Shown: positions 62,023 to 64,000 of the stretch, piece by piece
Position numbering within the stretch: position 1 is the stretch's first letter
How the letters are laid out: every line of letters starts with the position of its first letter
Assembly: GCF_002157685.2 (NCBI RefSeq)
Contig: NZ_AP026738.1
Span: 2,356,001-2,420,000 of the forward strand
Length of the DNA stretch: 64,000 nucleotides
Source of the DNA: Comamonas thiooxydans
Lineage (GTDB): Bacteria > Pseudomonadota > Gammaproteobacteria > Burkholderiales > Burkholderiaceae_C
Reading direction: 5' to 3'
Made by a program: the position numbers and the translations under genes
Notes under the pieces: generated by a model
Told to the model about the DNA's origin: nothing
The model's input: the letters and a program-made list of their open reading frames with translations, nothing else
Databases searched by the model: none

Positions 62023-63369
62023 TTAGAGCTTCTTCACCAGCACCTGGCTCTTGCGGCCCCAGTTGTACTTGGCCTTGCGGGCCTCCGGCAGCCATTCGGG
62101 CTCCACGGGCTGAAAGCCGCGCTTGATGAACCAGTGCATGGTTCGCGTGGTCAGCACAAACATGGTTTCGCAGCCCAGGGCGCGGGCGCGCTGTTCGATG
62201 CGTTTGAGCAGCTTCTCGCCATCGCCCGTACCCTGGCTCTTGGGCGAGACGGTGACGGCGGCCATTTCGGCGGTCTTGGCCTCGAGATAGGGGTGCAGGG
62301 CCGCGCAACCGAAGATCACGCCGTCATGCTCGATGACGGTGTAGCTGGCGATATCGCGTTCGATCTCGGTGCGGTCGCGCTTGACCAGCGTGCCGTCTCG
62401 CTCGAAGGGCTCGATCAGCTGAATGATGCCGCCCACGTCGTCGATCGTGGCCTCGCGCAGTTCCTCGAGCTTTTCGTCAATGACCATGGTGCCTATGCCG
62501 TCGTGCACATAGATCTCCAGCAGCAGCGCTCCGTCGGTGGAGAAGGGCAGGATATGGCTGCGCTCCACACCATGTTCGCAGGCGCGCACGCAGTGCTGCA
62601 GATAAAAGCCCACGTCGGTAGGTCGCTGCGCAGGCGGGAGCTGGGCCAGCAGGCGGCGCGCGGCGTCCAGCGGCAGCTCGGTATCGATGGGGTTGTTCTC
62701 GTCGGCAGGGCCGTTGGGGTCCATGCGTACGCCAGGCACCTCGGTGAGGAACAGCAGCTTGTCGGCCTTGAGCTCGATCGCCACGCGGGTGGCCACTTCT
62801 TCCATGCTGAGATTGAAGGCCTCACCCGTGGGCGAGAAGCCGAAGGGCGAGACCAGCACCATGGCTTCGGAGTCCAGTGCGCTGCGAATGCCTTCCACGT
62901 CGACCTTGCGCACCAGACCGGAGTGCATGAAGTCCACGCCGTCGACAATGCCCACGGGACGGGCCGTGAGGAAGTTGCCCGAAATCACGCGCACGCGCGC
63001 GCCGGCCATGGGCGTGTTGGGAAGACCCTGGCTGAAGGCGGCTTCGATCTCGTAGCGCAGCTGGCCGGCCGCTTCCTGGGCGCAGTCCAGTGCTATGGAG
63101 TCGGTGACTCGCATGCCGTTGTAATAACGCGGCTCCTGGCCCTTGAGGCGCAATTGCTCGTTGACCTGGGGGCGGAAGCCGTGCACCAGCACGATCTTGA
63201 CGCCCATGGCCTGGATCATGGCCAGATCCTGGACGATGGAGCTGAGCTTGCCCGCATCAATGGCTTCACCGGTCAGGCCCACCACAAAGGTCTGGTGTCG
63301 GAACTTGTGGATATAGGGGGCCACAGACCGGAACCAGGGAACAAAGGTGAAATTGAAGACGGTGGACAT
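62023..63369 (-). CDS. argA: N-acetylglutamate synthase
   Basis: A 448-residue ArgA. The N-terminal amino-acid-kinase domain (FVVGLTGEAIDAGKLSSIVQ, KIVLVHGFRPQVNEQL, VLVSPFGFSPTGEAFNL) binds arginine for feedback control. The C-terminal GNAT domain (VIFGCAALHPYLEAKTAEMA, VSPKSQGTGDGEKLLKRIE) transfers acetyl from acetyl-CoA to glutamate, the first step of arginine synthesis. A rho-independent terminator lies 30 bases upstream on the same strand. Confidence 0.95.
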   Translation of the reverse strand: MSTVFNFTFVPWFRSVAPYIHKFRHQTFVVGLTGEAIDAGKLSSIVQDLAMIQAMGVKIVLVHGFRPQVNEQLRLKGQEPRYYNGMRVTDSIALDCAQEAAGQLRYEIEAAFSQGLPNTPMAGARVRVISGNFLTARPVGIVDGVDFMHSGLVRKVDVEGIRSALDSEAMVLVSPFGFSPTGEAFNLSMEEVATRVAIELKADKLLFLTEVPGVRMDPNGPADENNPIDTELPLDAARRLLAQLPPAQRPTDVGFYLQHCVRACEHGVERSHILPFSTDGALLLEIYVHDGIGTMVIDEKLEELREATIDDVGGIIQLIEPFERDGTLVKRDRTEIERDIASYTVIEHDGVIFGCAALHPYLEAKTAEMAAVTVSPKSQGTGDGEKLLKRIEQRARALGCETMFVLTTRTMHWFIKRGFQPVEPEWLPEARKAKYNWGRKSQVLVKKL

Positions 63370-63398
63370 GGCAGTGCGCGAAAACCTCGAAAAGCGGG

Positions 63399-63431
63399 AA
63401 AAAAGGCCTGCGTCGGGTATTACGCAGGCCT
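63399..63431 (-). terminator. Rho-independent terminator immediately upstream of argA
   Basis: AGGCCTGCGT (63404-63413) and ACGCAGGCCT (63422-63431) form a perfect ten-base stem with an eight-base loop. On the minus strand it ends in TTTTTT (63404-63399). Transcription reaching argA from further upstream must pass it. Confidence 0.85.
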
Positions 63432-63843
63432 GAGGCGCAAAGTGTAGCGGTTACTCGCTTGCCTTAGCTCGTTGTTGCAGGGTTTTGTGCGCGCTGATCG
63501 CACAGTTTGTGGCTTTTGTGGCGTGAAGTTTTCAAAAAATGACGGCTTGTATTTGAGCAGAGCTCCGAGTGGTAGTCAGCGTCGAACCCATGCGAGGCAA
63601 AGCTAGACACTCGGTCAATCTGTCCGATTGCCGTCTGCGCAGATCTATCCGTACGGCTCATTTCATGTCGCATCTTTCGACCACGTCGACAAGGGGCCAG
63701 CTCAAGATTGTCAATCTAAGCGTCATGGAGAGGGCACATGCCCTCTGCAGGTCATTGCCGTCCCCGTGGATTAGATCAAAGATGTCGAGACTACTTTCAG
63801 GATATCTCGTCAGAGAGGCGAATCCGAACCCCTGTTGAAGCCC
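63432..63843. other. Intergenic region between tadC-like gene and argA terminator
   Basis: About 410 bases. Small frames at 63464-63673 (minus) and 63569-63838 (plus) have no recognisable features. A GC-rich hairpin AGAGGGC/GCCCTCT with a four-base loop at 63729-63746 lies about 100 bases after the tadC-like stop and lacks a T-run. Confidence 0.5.
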
Positions 63844-64000
63844 TCACATGCTGCCGCCCATCATGGGCAGGATCATGCGCACGATTCGAATGATGGCTGG
63901 ACCCAGAACCACCATGATGATGGCCGGGAAGATGCAGGTCACCAGCGGCAGCAGCATCTTGGTGGGGATCTTGGCGGCGAGCTCTTCGGCGCGCATCTGC
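63844..64000 (-). CDS. Type II secretion system F-domain protein, TadC-like, C-terminal end
   Basis: The last 52 codons of a gene entering from the right edge. The frame reads QMRAEELAAKIPTKMLLPLV then a hydrophobic helix (CIFPAIIMVVLGPAIIRIV) and ends in RMILPMMGGSM. This is the typical C-terminus of TadC/GspF proteins, the inner-membrane platform of Flp/Tad pilus assembly. A Tad locus probably continues beyond the window. The start and most of the protein are not visible. Confidence 0.8.
   Translation of the reverse strand, partial: QMRAEELAAKIPTKMLLPLVTCIFPAIIMVVLGPAIIRIVRMILPMMGGSM

Noticed and set aside
1..64000. CRISPR arrays, insertion sequences, prophage or integron
   Set aside because: No regularly spaced repeats, transposase or integrase genes, or att-like direct repeats were recognised in the window.

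Overview
The window looks like chromosomal DNA of a Comamonadaceae betaproteobacterium, most likely Comamonas (C. testosteroni-like). This is inferred from the high G+C, the density of LysR regulators, an orphan Bug/TctC receptor, duplicated aromatic-type metabolism genes, and two small dispersed repeat families that I remember from this family. I see no rRNA, tRNA, transposase, CRISPR array or phage gene.

Layout: 1-1520 holds the first part of DNA polymerase II (polB), cut by the left edge. 1937-5582 is a LysR / Bug receptor / FAD monooxygenase catabolic locus. 5720-8742 is a carbamoylase-type M20 hydrolase overlapping an orotate phosphoribosyltransferase, with a divergent LysR. 8913-11135 is a sulfide/persulfide module (two YeeE/YedE halves, ArsR/BigR-type repressor, ETHE1-like dioxygenase). 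11136-15547 is a metallo-beta-lactamase-fold / DUF1254 / DUF1329 export cluster. 16707-19879 is metNI, a small OB-fold gene and metQ. 20123-25538 is a nitroreductase followed by bioM-bioN-bioY with an acyl-CoA ligase and a thiolase-like protein, an arrangement resembling the Bacillus yhfUTS set.

The most interesting locus is 28602-34755. A TPP riboswitch with a Shine-Dalgarno-masking hairpin precedes a tight operon of LuxE-like acyl-protein synthetase, LuxC-like acyl reductase, a three-gene ABC importer of the SsuABC/ThiXYZ type and a short-chain dehydrogenase. No luxAB or luxD is present. I infer an uptake and acid-to-aldehyde-to-alcohol reduction route for a carboxylated thiamin precursor or breakdown product. 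A TonB-dependent receptor is transcribed divergently from it.

The right half contains azoR with a LysR, a small serine hydrolase, the sulfate importer sbp-cysT-cysW-cysA, dsbB, a LysE exporter, a GST, an AmpR-like LysR with a class A beta-lactamase, a Fur-box-preceded fecI-fecR-TonB receptor-PepSY iron operon, a ClC antiporter, a RibD-like reductase, class II ribonucleotide reductase, leuA, an AraC regulator, argA, and the 3' end of a tadC-like gene at the right edge. Three copies of a covarying double-hairpin repeat follow metQ, sbp and cysA. A second repeat family (ATAGCTG...CAGCTAT) lies between genes and also inside dsbB and nrdJ reading frames.
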